Shown: piece by piece, positions 46,620 through 54,648 of the stretch | Position numbering within the stretch: the first letter of the stretch is position 1 | How the letters are laid out: each line of letters begins with the position of its first letter | NCBI RefSeq assembly: GCF_000196015.1 | Contig: NC_007974.2 | Span: forward strand, 186,001 to 250,000 | DNA: 64,000 nt | Direction of reading: 5' to 3' | Origin: Cupriavidus metallidurans CH34 | Lineage (GTDB): Bacteria > Pseudomonadota > Gammaproteobacteria > Burkholderiales > Burkholderiaceae | Program-made: the position numbers and the translations under genes | Notes under the pieces: generated by a model | What the model was told of the DNA's origin: nothing | The model's input: only the letters and a program-made list of their open reading frames with translations | The model's database searches: none

Positions 46620-47693
46620 ATGACTGCCGCGAAGATCAAGGTGCTGTGCGTGGACGATTCCGCGCTGATACGCAGCCTGATGTCGGAAATCATCAACAGC
46701 CAGCCGGACATGGAGGTGGTGGGTACCGCCCCGGATCCGCTGGTGGCGCGCGACCTGATCAAGCGCGTCAATCCGGACGTGCTGACGCTGGACGTAGAAA
46801 TGCCGCGTATGGACGGCCTGGATTTTCTTGAGCGCCTGATGCGCCTGCGGCCGATGCCGGTGCTCATGGTGTCGTCGCTGACCGAGCGTGGGTCCGAGAT
46901 CACGATGCGCGCGCTGGAACTTGGCGCCGTGGACTTCGTGACCAAGCCGAAGCTCGGTATCCGCGAAGGCCTGCTGGACTACACGCAGACGATCGCGGAC
47001 AAGATCCGCGCCGCATCGCGCGCCCGCGTGCGTGCGCGTGCGGAGCAGAGCGCTGGCGCGGCGCCCGTCGCGCCGATGCTGCGCGCGCCGCTGTTGTCGA
47101 CGGAAAAGCTGATCATCGTCGGGGCCTCCACGGGGGGCACCGAGGCGATCAAGGATTTCCTGACGCCGCTACCGCCCGATTCCCCAGCGGTCATGATCGT
47201 CCAGCACATGCCGGCAGGTTTCACGAAGTCGTTCGCGCACCGCCTGAACGGCCTGTGCCGCATCACGGTCAAGGAAGCCGAGCATGGCGAGCGTGTGCTG
47301 CCGGGCTATGCGTACATCGCGCCCGGCGATTCGCACCTGCTGCTGGCGCGTAGCGGTGCGAACTACGTGGCGCACCTGTCTCAGGAAGCGCCGGTCAATC
47401 GGCACCGACCGTCCGTGGATGTGCTGTTCGATTCCGCCGCGATTCACGGTGGCAAGAACGTCACGGGCGTGATCCTGACCGGCATGGGCAAGGACGGCGC
47501 GCGCGGCATGTTGCGCATGCGCGAGGCAGGCGCCTACAACCTGGCGCAGGACGAGCAATCCTGCATCGTGTTTGGTATGCCGAAGGAAGCCATCGCGGCC
47601 GGCGGTGTGCATGAAGTGGTGCCCCTGCACCAGATGAGCCAGCGCGTCATGGCGCACCTGGCTACGTTTGGCGCGCGGGCGCAGCGCGTATAG
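46620..47693 (+). CDS. cheB: Chemotaxis methylesterase CheB
   Basis: CheB, 357 residues from the ATG at 46620, demethylates receptors. The receiver domain has Asp12/Asp13 and phospho-acceptor Asp58 ([10 protein letters not shown]). The methylesterase domain has the catalytic triad segments [18 protein letters not shown] and [10 protein letters not shown]. The frame is open upstream inside cheD, but the receiver start is clear. The gene lies in the che operon between cheD and cheY. Confidence 0.96.
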   Translation: MTAAKIKVLCVDDSALIRSLMSEIINSQPDMEVVGTAPDPLVARDLIKRVNPDVLTLDVEMPRMDGLDFLERLMRLRPMPVLMVSSLTERGSEITMRALELGAVDFVTKPKLGIREGLLDYTQTIADKIRAASRARVRARAEQSAGAAPVAPMLRAPLLSTEKLIIVGASTGGTEAIKDFLTPLPPDSPAVMIVQHMPAGFTKSFAHRLNGLCRITVKEAEHGERVLPGYAYIAPGDSHLLLARSGANYVAHLSQEAPVNRHRPSVDVLFDSAAIHGGKNVTGVILTGMGKDGARGMLRMREAGAYNLAQDEQSCIVFGMPKEAIAAGGVHEVVPLHQMSQRVMAHLATFGARAQRV

Positions 47694-47765
47694 CGCGCGA
47701 GAGGTCAGATAAGCAGCAATCATCCGGATGGCATGGCCATCCGCAACCGTTTTGGAGCCGTAACA

Positions 47766-48152
47766 GTGGACAAGAACATCAAGATTCTCGTGGTCGACGA
47801 CTTCCCGACCATGCGCCGGATCATCCGTAACCTGCTCAAGGAGCTTGGCTTCACCAACGTGGACGAAGCCGAGGACGGCGCGGCCGGCCTGGAGAAGGTC
47901 AAGGATGGCAGCTTCCAGTTCGTGGTTTCGGACTGGAACATGCCGAACATGGACGGCCTGACCATGTTGCAGACGATCCGTGCAACGCCCGAGATCGCCA
48001 AGACGCCGGTGCTGATGGTGACGGCCGAAGCCAAGAAGGAGAACATCATCGCCGCCGCGCAGGCAGGCGCCAATGGCTACGTGGTCAAGCCGTTTACCGC
48101 CGCCACGCTCGACGAGAAGATCACCAAGATCTTCGAGAAAATGGGTCAATAA
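47766..48152 (+). CDS. cheY: Chemotaxis response regulator CheY
   Basis: CheY, 128 residues from the GTG at 47766, binds the flagellar switch when phosphorylated. Key residues are Asp11/Asp12, phospho-acceptor Asp56 in [11 protein letters not shown], Thr in MVTAEAK and the lysine in VVKPF. The GTG with a GGAG site nine bases upstream gives [13 protein letters not shown], very close to enteric CheY. An ATG at 47733 would add 11 unneeded residues. cheZ follows after 12 bp. Confidence 0.96.
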   Translation: MDKNIKILVVDDFPTMRRIIRNLLKELGFTNVDEAEDGAAGLEKVKDGSFQFVVSDWNMPNMDGLTMLQTIRATPEIAKTPVLMVTAEAKKENIIAAAQAGANGYVVKPFTAATLDEKITKIFEKMGQ

Positions 48153-48164
48153 GAGGGACGCGAC

Positions 48165-48800
48165 ATGTCGACGACTCCGACTTTCAGCAATGAAGCGGCC
48201 GAGCAGATCATCCATCGCATCGGCAACCTGACCCGGATGCTGCGCGACAACATGCGGGAGCTGGGGCTCGACAAGGAAATCGAGCGTGCCGCCCAGGCCA
48301 TTCCCGACGCGCGCGACCGACTGAGCTACATCGCCGCCATGACCGAGCAGGCTGCCGAGCGTTCGCTCACGGCCGTGGAACTGGCGCAGCCGCTGCAGGA
48401 AGAACTCGAGGCCAAGGCCACCGCGCTGGACAAGCGCTGGGGCGAGTGGTTCGAGCAACCCGTGGAGTTGGGCGATGCCCGCGCGCTGGTGCTCGACACG
48501 CGCGAGTTCCTGACCGAGGTTCCGGAGAAGACCAAGGCCACCGGCAGCCATCTGCTCGAGATCATGATGGCCCAGGACTTTCAGGACCTGACGGGCCAGG
48601 TGATCAAGAAGATGATGGACATGATCCGCACGCTGGAGCAGGAACTGCTGCAGGTGCTGATCGACAACGTGCCGGCCGATCGGCGCGTGGAAGCGCCCCC
48701 TTCACTGATCAACGGTCCGCAGATCAACCCCGAAGGCAAGGCCGATGTGGTGTCGGACCAGTCGCAGGTGGACGATCTGCTGGCGAGCCTCGGCTTCTGA
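48165..48800 (+). CDS. cheZ: CheY-phosphate phosphatase CheZ
   Basis: CheZ, 211 residues, dephosphorylates CheY-P. It has the long four-helix hairpin with the catalytic region [20 protein letters not shown], including the active-site glutamine, and the C-terminal CheY-binding peptide [14 protein letters not shown]. It ends the motAB-che operon and is followed by a hairpin element. Confidence 0.96.
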   Translation: MSTTPTFSNEAAEQIIHRIGNLTRMLRDNMRELGLDKEIERAAQAIPDARDRLSYIAAMTEQAAERSLTAVELAQPLQEELEAKATALDKRWGEWFEQPVELGDARALVLDTREFLTEVPEKTKATGSHLLEIMMAQDFQDLTGQVIKKMMDMIRTLEQELLQVLIDNVPADRRVEAPPSLINGPQINPEGKADVVSDQSQVDDLLASLGF

Positions 48801-48827
48801 GGTTGTTTGTAGATAGTAGATAGGCTA

Positions 48828-48854
48828 CCGCTCTCCCGCATCGCGGGAGAGCGG
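48828..48854. repeat. Perfect 12-bp-stem hairpin after cheZ
   Basis: CCGCTCTCCCGC and GCGGGAGAGCGG form a perfect 12-bp stem around a 3-base loop, 28 bp after the cheZ stop. No T-run follows. It shares the CTCTCCCGC core with the hairpin after pcaF at 21581-21612. Confidence 0.6.
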
Positions 48855-48928
48855 CGCTTCAGCGTACCTTCGCATTCACTGGCACAATCGCAGCAAACAC
48901 GGTTTCCCCCTGCCAGAGGATTGCCCCC

Positions 48929-50287
48929 ATGCCTGCTCGCTGTACCGTTGTTGCCCTCGCAGCCGCCGCACTTGCCGGAATGCTTGTCGGAATTGCCCAC
49001 GCGCAGACGCTGCCCCTCCCACAGGTCTCCCCAGCGGTAGACACTGCCTACACCAAACTCGAAGCATCCCCGGCCTACAAGAAGCTGATGACGGACGTCC
49101 GCGCCGATGACGCGCGCGCGCTGACCGAGCTGAAGACCATGACCGAGATTCCCGCGCCGCCCTTCAAGGAGCGCTCGCGCGCCGAGTACTTCGTCTCGCG
49201 GCTCAAGGCGCTTGGCCTGGCCGATGCCCACATTGATGCCGAAGGCAATGCGATCGGGATCCGCAAGGGCGTTGGCAATGGCCCGAAATTGTTGATATCC
49301 GCCCACCTCGATACGGTCTTCCCCGAAGGCACCGACGTCACCGTCAAGGCGCGCGACGGCAAGCTTTACGCCCCCGGTATTGGCGACGACACGCGCGGAC
49401 TAGCCGTGCTGTTGTCGTGGTTGAAGGTGCTCAACGACAACAATGTGCGGACGGCTGGCGATCTGGTCTTCGTGGGCAACGTCGGCGAGGAAGAGCTTGG
49501 CAACCTGCGCGGCATGAAGGCGGTGTTCCGCGAGCATCCCGACATCGACGGCATGGTCGGCATCGAACCTGGCACCGGCGATCGCGTGCTGACGCAAGGC
49601 ACCGGCAGCCATCGCTACGAAGTGACCTTCCGCGGTCCCGGCGGCCACAGCTTTGGCGCGTTTGGCCTGCCCAGCGCTATCCACGCCATGGGGCGCGCCA
49701 TCAGCAAGATCAGCGATGTGCGCACGCCATCCGATCCCAAGACCACGTTCACGGTCGGCACGGTTTCTGGCGGCACGTCGGTCAATGCGATCGCGGGCGA
49801 TGCGCGCATGGCGGTCGATATCCGTTCGAACGGCACGCCGGCCCTGCTGGAAACCGAAAAGCACATCATGGATGCGATTGCAGCCGGGGTTGCGGACGAG
49901 AATCGTCGTTGGGCGCCAGCCAAGAGTCAGGAAATCACGTTCCAGACAAAGCTGATCGGCGATCGCCCGGCCGGGCAGACGCCGACCGACTCGGTGATCG
50001 TGCAATCGGCTGTCCGCGTGATCCGCGCCAACGGCAAGGAGCCGCCAACCCTGCGGGGCGGCAGCACCGACGCCAACGTGCCGATGGCGCTGGGCATTCC
50101 GGCCATTATCATCGGCAGCGGCGGCAAATCGGGTGGCGCACACTCGCGTGACGAGTGGTTTGACCCCACCAATGCCTGGGAAGGCGCGCAGTGGGGCCTG
50201 ACCACTGTGCTGGGTCTGGTCGGCGTGGACGGTGTGGAAGCGCCGCTGCTGGCACGGCGCCGGGGCAATCCGCCGATCACACGGTAA
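48929..50287 (+). CDS. Exported M20-family metallopeptidase (peptidase T-like)
   Basis: This 452-residue protein has a signal peptide (residues 1-25, ending AHAQ) and an M20 metallopeptidase fold. Metal-site segments are SAHLDTVFPEG, GIGDDTRGLA, GNVGEEELGN, MVGIEPGTGD and the late HSRDEW. A dimerisation domain starts near GGHSFGAFGLPSAIHA. It is not closely similar to the other M20 protein at 17005. It lies between the che operon and yceH and has no evident link to motility. The substrate is unknown. Confidence 0.88.
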   Translation: MPARCTVVALAAAALAGMLVGIAHAQTLPLPQVSPAVDTAYTKLEASPAYKKLMTDVRADDARALTELKTMTEIPAPPFKERSRAEYFVSRLKALGLADAHIDAEGNAIGIRKGVGNGPKLLISAHLDTVFPEGTDVTVKARDGKLYAPGIGDDTRGLAVLLSWLKVLNDNNVRTAGDLVFVGNVGEEELGNLRGMKAVFREHPDIDGMVGIEPGTGDRVLTQGTGSHRYEVTFRGPGGHSFGAFGLPSAIHAMGRAISKISDVRTPSDPKTTFTVGTVSGGTSVNAIAGDARMAVDIRSNGTPALLETEKHIMDAIAAGVADENRRWAPAKSQEITFQTKLIGDRPAGQTPTDSVIVQSAVRVIRANGKEPPTLRGGSTDANVPMALGIPAIIIGSGGKSGGAHSRDEWFDPTNAWEGAQWGLTTVLGLVGVDGVEAPLLARRRGNPPITR

Positions 50288-50402
50288 GGGGCTACGGGGG
50301 GCCACGGGGGGCGGCGCGGGCTCCGCCATCTCCAGGCGAGGTTGCGCCAGCCGCCCGCTTGCGCTTCAATGGTCGCCTTGCCGACCAATGCCGTAGCCTG
50401 AA

Positions 50403-51134
50403 ATGACCGATACCCCCGACACTCCTGACACCCCCATGGCAACCGGGGCTTCGTCCCGCCCGCCACTGCGTGCGCTGACGCCGCTTGAGGGCCGCGTGGT
50501 GGCGGTGCTGCTTGAAAAGCAGTTCACTGTTCCCGATACCTATCCGTTGTCGCTCAACGCGCTGGCCGCAGGCTGCAACCAGAAGACCGCGCGATCGCCG
50601 GTGATGAGCGTCGGCGAGGACGAGATCCTGACCGCCATCGATGGCCTCAAATCGCTGAGCCTCGTGTTCGAAGGCAGCAGCAGCCGGGTGCCCCGCTTCG
50701 AGCAAAACCTTGCCCGCGTGCTTGGCGTGCCAAGCCAGTCCGCGGCGCTGCTGTCCACGCTGCTGTTGCGTGGGCCGCAGACAGCGGCGGAACTGCGCCT
50801 GAACACGGCGCGGCTGCATGCATTTGCCGATATCTCGTCGGTCGAGGCGTTCCTGGACGAGCTGGCCGAACGCGATCCCGCCCTGGTCGTGAAGCTGCCC
50901 CGTGGCCCGGGGGAGCGTGAACACCGCTGGACGCACCTGCTATGCGGCGAAGTCAGTCTGGCCGAAGCGCCGGGCCTTCGCACGAGCGCGAGCATCGAGA
51001 TCGCGCCGTCGGAGCTGGAGGCGCTCCGGATCAGCCATCGCGAGCTGGAAGACAAGGTGGCGCGCCTGCAAGCGCTGGTCGAGGAGATGGCCGAACAGCT
51101 GGGCATCTCCATCGATCCGGATCGCCTGTCCTGA
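50403..51134 (+). CDS. yceH: YceH family protein (DUF480)
   Basis: This 243-residue protein belongs to the YceH/DUF480 family, recognised by LTPLEGRVVAVLLEKQFTVPDTYPLS, NQKTARSP and RVPRFEQNL. The family contains two winged-helix domains and ends here in a coiled coil (SHRELEDKVARLQALVEEMAEQ). The molecular function is not established. The N-terminus begins with a Thr/Asp/Pro repeat (TDTPDTPDTP). It stands between two blocks of motility genes. Confidence 0.9.
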   Translation: MTDTPDTPDTPMATGASSRPPLRALTPLEGRVVAVLLEKQFTVPDTYPLSLNALAAGCNQKTARSPVMSVGEDEILTAIDGLKSLSLVFEGSSSRVPRFEQNLARVLGVPSQSAALLSTLLLRGPQTAAELRLNTARLHAFADISSVEAFLDELAERDPALVVKLPRGPGEREHRWTHLLCGEVSLAEAPGLRTSASIEIAPSELEALRISHRELEDKVARLQALVEEMAEQLGISIDPDRLS

Positions 51135-51412
51135 GCCCGCGCGCCCTGCGATGCGGCGTCGCCTGACGCGGCATCGCGCTGCATCGTAAAGGCGACATCA
51201 TGCCGCCGGATGCCAGCCGGACAGTGCGCGATCCCGGCATTTTCGGGCGTTCCCCCTAAAGATCGGCACCCAGGGGACCGTTAACGCCGCTGCCCCCTCC
51301 ATTCCTGAAACAGGGACCTGTTTCCCCGCCTTTTCCTCCCAATGCTTCCCGCCCGGGGATTTGATAATCCTCGGTGACGAAGTGCCGTCCGCGCTTCGCG
51401 CCTGGAGCGTCC
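51135..51412 (+). promoter_or_regulatory. flhB upstream region with sigma-28-like promoter
   Basis: There is no gene in these 278 bp. CTAAAG (51256-51261) followed by ACCGTTAA (51277-51284) resembles a sigma-28 promoter, with the spacer one base longer than the enteric consensus. Because fliA is in the downstream operon, this could be an autoregulatory start, while FlhDC probably also acts here. Confidence 0.45.
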
Positions 51413-52555
51413 ATGTCCGAGGAAAGCGATCTCGAGAAAACCGAACCCGCCACAGCCCGGCGCCTTGAAAAGGCGCGTGAAGAGGGGCAGGTGGTGCGTT
51501 CGCGCGAGCTCGGCACGTTCGCGATGCTGATGACCGGCGTGATCGGTCTTTGGGCCACGGGCGGCGTGCTGGGCCGCAAGCTCGATGCCGTAATGCATGC
51601 CGGCCTCGCGTTCGAGCCGGCCACGGCCTTCGACACGAATCGCATGTTGTCCCAGTTTGCCGCCATTGTCTGGGACGCCCTGCTGGCATTCCTGCCGCTT
51701 CTGCTGATGTTCGGCGTCGCGGCACTGGTGACGCCGCTGGCTCTGGGCGGCTGGATGTTCTCGACCAAGTCGTTTTCGCCCGATTTCTCGCGCATGTCGC
51801 CGATCTCCGGCCTCGGCCGGTTGTTCTCGGCGCATTCGCTGGTGGAACTGGCCAAGGCCATCGCCAAGTCGTTGCTGGTGGGGGGCGTGGGTGCCTGGAT
51901 GATCTGGCGCAAGCTGCCGGAGGCGATCGCGCTGATGGACGCGCCGATCCAGGAGGCACTGCTGCACATGATGGAACTGGTGCTGTATGTCAGCGGTGTG
52001 GTGGCGGGATCGCTGATCCTGGTGGCCGCGCTGGACGTGCCCTGGCAGCTCTATACGTTCCACAAGAAGCTCCGCATGACCAAGGAAGAGATCAAGCAGG
52101 AGATGAAGGAAACCGATGGCGATCCGCACATCAAGGCGCGTATCCGCCAGCAGCAGCGTGCCATTGCGCGCCGCCGCATGATGGCCGAAGTGCCCAAGGC
52201 CGACGTGGTGGTGACCAACCCCACGCACTACGCCGTGGCGCTGCGCTACGAGGAAGGCCGCATGGGCGCGCCTCGCGTGGTGGCAAAGGGCGCCGATGAA
52301 GTGGCCGCGCGGATTCGCGAACTGGCCGCGGAACACCGCGTGCCGATGCTGTCGGCGCCGCCGCTGGCACGTGCGCTGCATCGCCACGTCGAGCTGGGTC
52401 ACGAGATCCCGGCCGGTCTGTACACCGCCGTGGCCGAGGTCCTGGCCTGGGTCTATCAACTGAAGAACTGGCACTACAGCTACGGTCCACAGCCCAATGG
52501 GCCCGCGGATCTGGTGGTGCCGGATGAACTTGCCGTACCGGAAAGCCGCGCATGA
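51413..52555 (+). CDS. flhB: Flagellar export gate protein FlhB
   Basis: FlhB, 380 residues, is the export switch of the flagellar type III system. The ATG at 51413 with a GGAG site is chosen, while the frame extends 13 codons upstream. It has an N-terminal EKTEPATARRLEKAREEGQV motif, four membrane helices, and the cytoplasmic autocleavage site NPTHYAVAL, with cleavage after Asn269. The C-terminal tail includes a Pro-rich end. It overlaps flhA by ATGA. Confidence 0.97.
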   Translation: MSEESDLEKTEPATARRLEKAREEGQVVRSRELGTFAMLMTGVIGLWATGGVLGRKLDAVMHAGLAFEPATAFDTNRMLSQFAAIVWDALLAFLPLLLMFGVAALVTPLALGGWMFSTKSFSPDFSRMSPISGLGRLFSAHSLVELAKAIAKSLLVGGVGAWMIWRKLPEAIALMDAPIQEALLHMMELVLYVSGVVAGSLILVAALDVPWQLYTFHKKLRMTKEEIKQEMKETDGDPHIKARIRQQQRAIARRRMMAEVPKADVVVTNPTHYAVALRYEEGRMGAPRVVAKGADEVAARIRELAAEHRVPMLSAPPLARALHRHVELGHEIPAGLYTAVAEVLAWVYQLKNWHYSYGPQPNGPADLVVPDELAVPESRA

Positions 52556-54639
52556 ACGCACTGACGAACATCCTCAACATGCCGGGCCTGCGCTCTGGTG
52601 CCCAGATGAAGGCGCTCGCGGGGCCGGTGCTGATCATCATGATCCTCGGCATGATGATCCTGCCGTTGCCCGCGTTTGTGCTGGACCTGCTGTTCACGTT
52701 CAACATTGCGCTGTCGATCATGGTGCTGCTGGTCGGCATGTACACGCAGCGTCCGCTCGACTTCGCGGCGTTCCCGGCGGTCCTGCTGTTCTCCACGCTG
52801 CTGCGCCTGTCGCTGAACGTTGCCTCCACGCGCGTGGTGCTGCTGGAAGGGCATACCGGCCCGGACGCCGCCGGCAAGGTGATCGAAGCCTTCGGCCACT
52901 TCCTGGTGGGCGGCAACTTCGCGGTCGGTATCGTGGTGTTCGCGATCCTCGTGGTGATCAACTTCATGGTGATCACCAAGGGCGCGGGCCGTATCGCCGA
53001 GGTGGGCGCGCGCTTCATGCTGGACGCGATGCCGGGCAAGCAGATGGCGATCGACGCGGACCTGAACGCCGGCCTGATCAATGAAGAGGGCGCGCGCAAG
53101 CGTCGTGCCGAGGTGGCGCAGGAGTCCGATTTCTACGGCGCGATGGATGGTGCGTCGAAGTTCGTGCGTGGCGATGCCATCGCGGGCCTGCTGGTCATGT
53201 TCATCAACGTCGTGGCCGGCATGGTCGTGGGCATGGTGCAGCACGACCTGGACTTTGGCACGGCGGTGCATAACTACACGCTGCTGACGATTGGCGACGG
53301 CCTCGTGGCGCAGATTCCGGCACTGGTGATCTCCACGGCCGCCGGTGTCATCGTCTCGCGGGTGTCGAACGAGCAGGACGTCGGCCAGCAACTGACCGGC
53401 CAGCTCTTCTCGAATCCGCGCGTGTTGTTCATCACGGCCGCCATTATCGGCATGATGGGCATCATCCCGGGAATGCCGCATTTTGCGTTCTTGCTGCTGG
53501 CTGCCGGGCTGATCTGGCTTGGTCGGCACATGATGCGCCGCGAGGCCACGGCAGAAGAAACGAAGTCGAACGAGGCGCGCGCGCCTGCCGCGCCGGCCGA
53601 GGCCGCCGAAGCGTCGTGGGAAGACGTCACGATGGTCGATCCGCTTGGCATGGAGGTGGGCTATCGCCTGATCACGCTGGTGGATCGCGCCCAGAACGGC
53701 GAGTTGCTGGGCCGCATCAAGAGCATCCGCAAGAAGATCGCGCAGGACATCGGCTTTCTGGTTCCGGTGGTCCATATCCGCGACAACCTGGAACTGAAGC
53801 CGACCGCCTATCGCATCACGCTCAAGGGCGTAGAGGTCGGCAGTGGCGAAGCCAACCCGGGCCAGTGGATGGCGATCAACCCGGGCCAGGTCACCGGCAC
53901 GCTGCCCGGCGCGGCCACGCGCGACCCGGCCTTTGGGCTGCCGGCCGTGTGGATCGACGCCGCCCTCAAGGAGCAGGCGCAGGCGTATGGCTACACCGTG
54001 GTCGACGCCAGCACCGTGGTGGCCACCCACCTGAACCACCTGATCCAGATGCACGCATCCGAGCTGCTGGGTCGCCAGGAAGTGCAGTCGCTGCTGGACC
54101 GCATCGCCAAGGAATCGCCCAAGCTTACCGAGGACCTGGTGCCGAAGACGATCACGCTGACTGGCCTGCAGAAGGTGCTGCAGAGCCTGCTGGACGAAGG
54201 TGTGGCGATCCGCGACATGCGCACGATTCTCGATGTCATCGCCGAACACGCGCCGAAGGTCAGCGATCCGGCCGAGTTGACCACGCTCGTGCGCGTGGCG
54301 CTGGGCCGCGCGATCACGCAGCAGCTTTTCCCCAACAACGCCGACCTGCAGGTCATCGGCCTCGACGCCGGCCTGGAGCGCGTGCTGTCGCAGGCGCTGG
54401 CCAATGGCGGCGGCATTGAGCCGGGCCTGGCCGATGCGGTGCTGCAGCAGGCGCAGGGCGCGGTGGTGCGCCAGGAGCAACTGGGTCTCGATCCGGTCCT
54501 GCTGGTGCCGTCGCCGCTGCGGCCGCTGATGGCGCGCTTCCTGCGCCGCACCCTGCCGCAGTTGAAAGTGCTGTCGCATGCCGAAGTACCGGACAACCGC
54601 AATATCCGCATCACCGCCATGATCGGCGGCGCAGCGTAA
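52552..54639 (+). CDS. flhA: Flagellar export gate protein FlhA
   Basis: FlhA, 695 residues, is the proton-driven export gate. The N-terminal half has eight membrane helices with the conserved RPLDFAAFPAVLLFSTLLRLSLN and the FHIPEP-region block INEEGARKRRAEVAQESDFYGAMDGASKFV. The C-terminal cytoplasmic domain (from about 345) docks chaperone-substrate pairs. Length is normal. It overlaps flhB by four bases and is followed by flhF after 9 bp. Confidence 0.97.
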   Translation: MNALTNILNMPGLRSGAQMKALAGPVLIIMILGMMILPLPAFVLDLLFTFNIALSIMVLLVGMYTQRPLDFAAFPAVLLFSTLLRLSLNVASTRVVLLEGHTGPDAAGKVIEAFGHFLVGGNFAVGIVVFAILVVINFMVITKGAGRIAEVGARFMLDAMPGKQMAIDADLNAGLINEEGARKRRAEVAQESDFYGAMDGASKFVRGDAIAGLLVMFINVVAGMVVGMVQHDLDFGTAVHNYTLLTIGDGLVAQIPALVISTAAGVIVSRVSNEQDVGQQLTGQLFSNPRVLFITAAIIGMMGIIPGMPHFAFLLLAAGLIWLGRHMMRREATAEETKSNEARAPAAPAEAAEASWEDVTMVDPLGMEVGYRLITLVDRAQNGELLGRIKSIRKKIAQDIGFLVPVVHIRDNLELKPTAYRITLKGVEVGSGEANPGQWMAINPGQVTGTLPGAATRDPAFGLPAVWIDAALKEQAQAYGYTVVDASTVVATHLNHLIQMHASELLGRQEVQSLLDRIAKESPKLTEDLVPKTITLTGLQKVLQSLLDEGVAIRDMRTILDVIAEHAPKVSDPAELTTLVRVALGRAITQQLFPNNADLQVIGLDAGLERVLSQALANGGGIEPGLADAVLQQAQGAVVRQEQLGLDPVLLVPSPLRPLMARFLRRTLPQLKVLSHAEVPDNRNIRITAMIGGAA

Positions 54640-54648
54640 GGACTGAAC

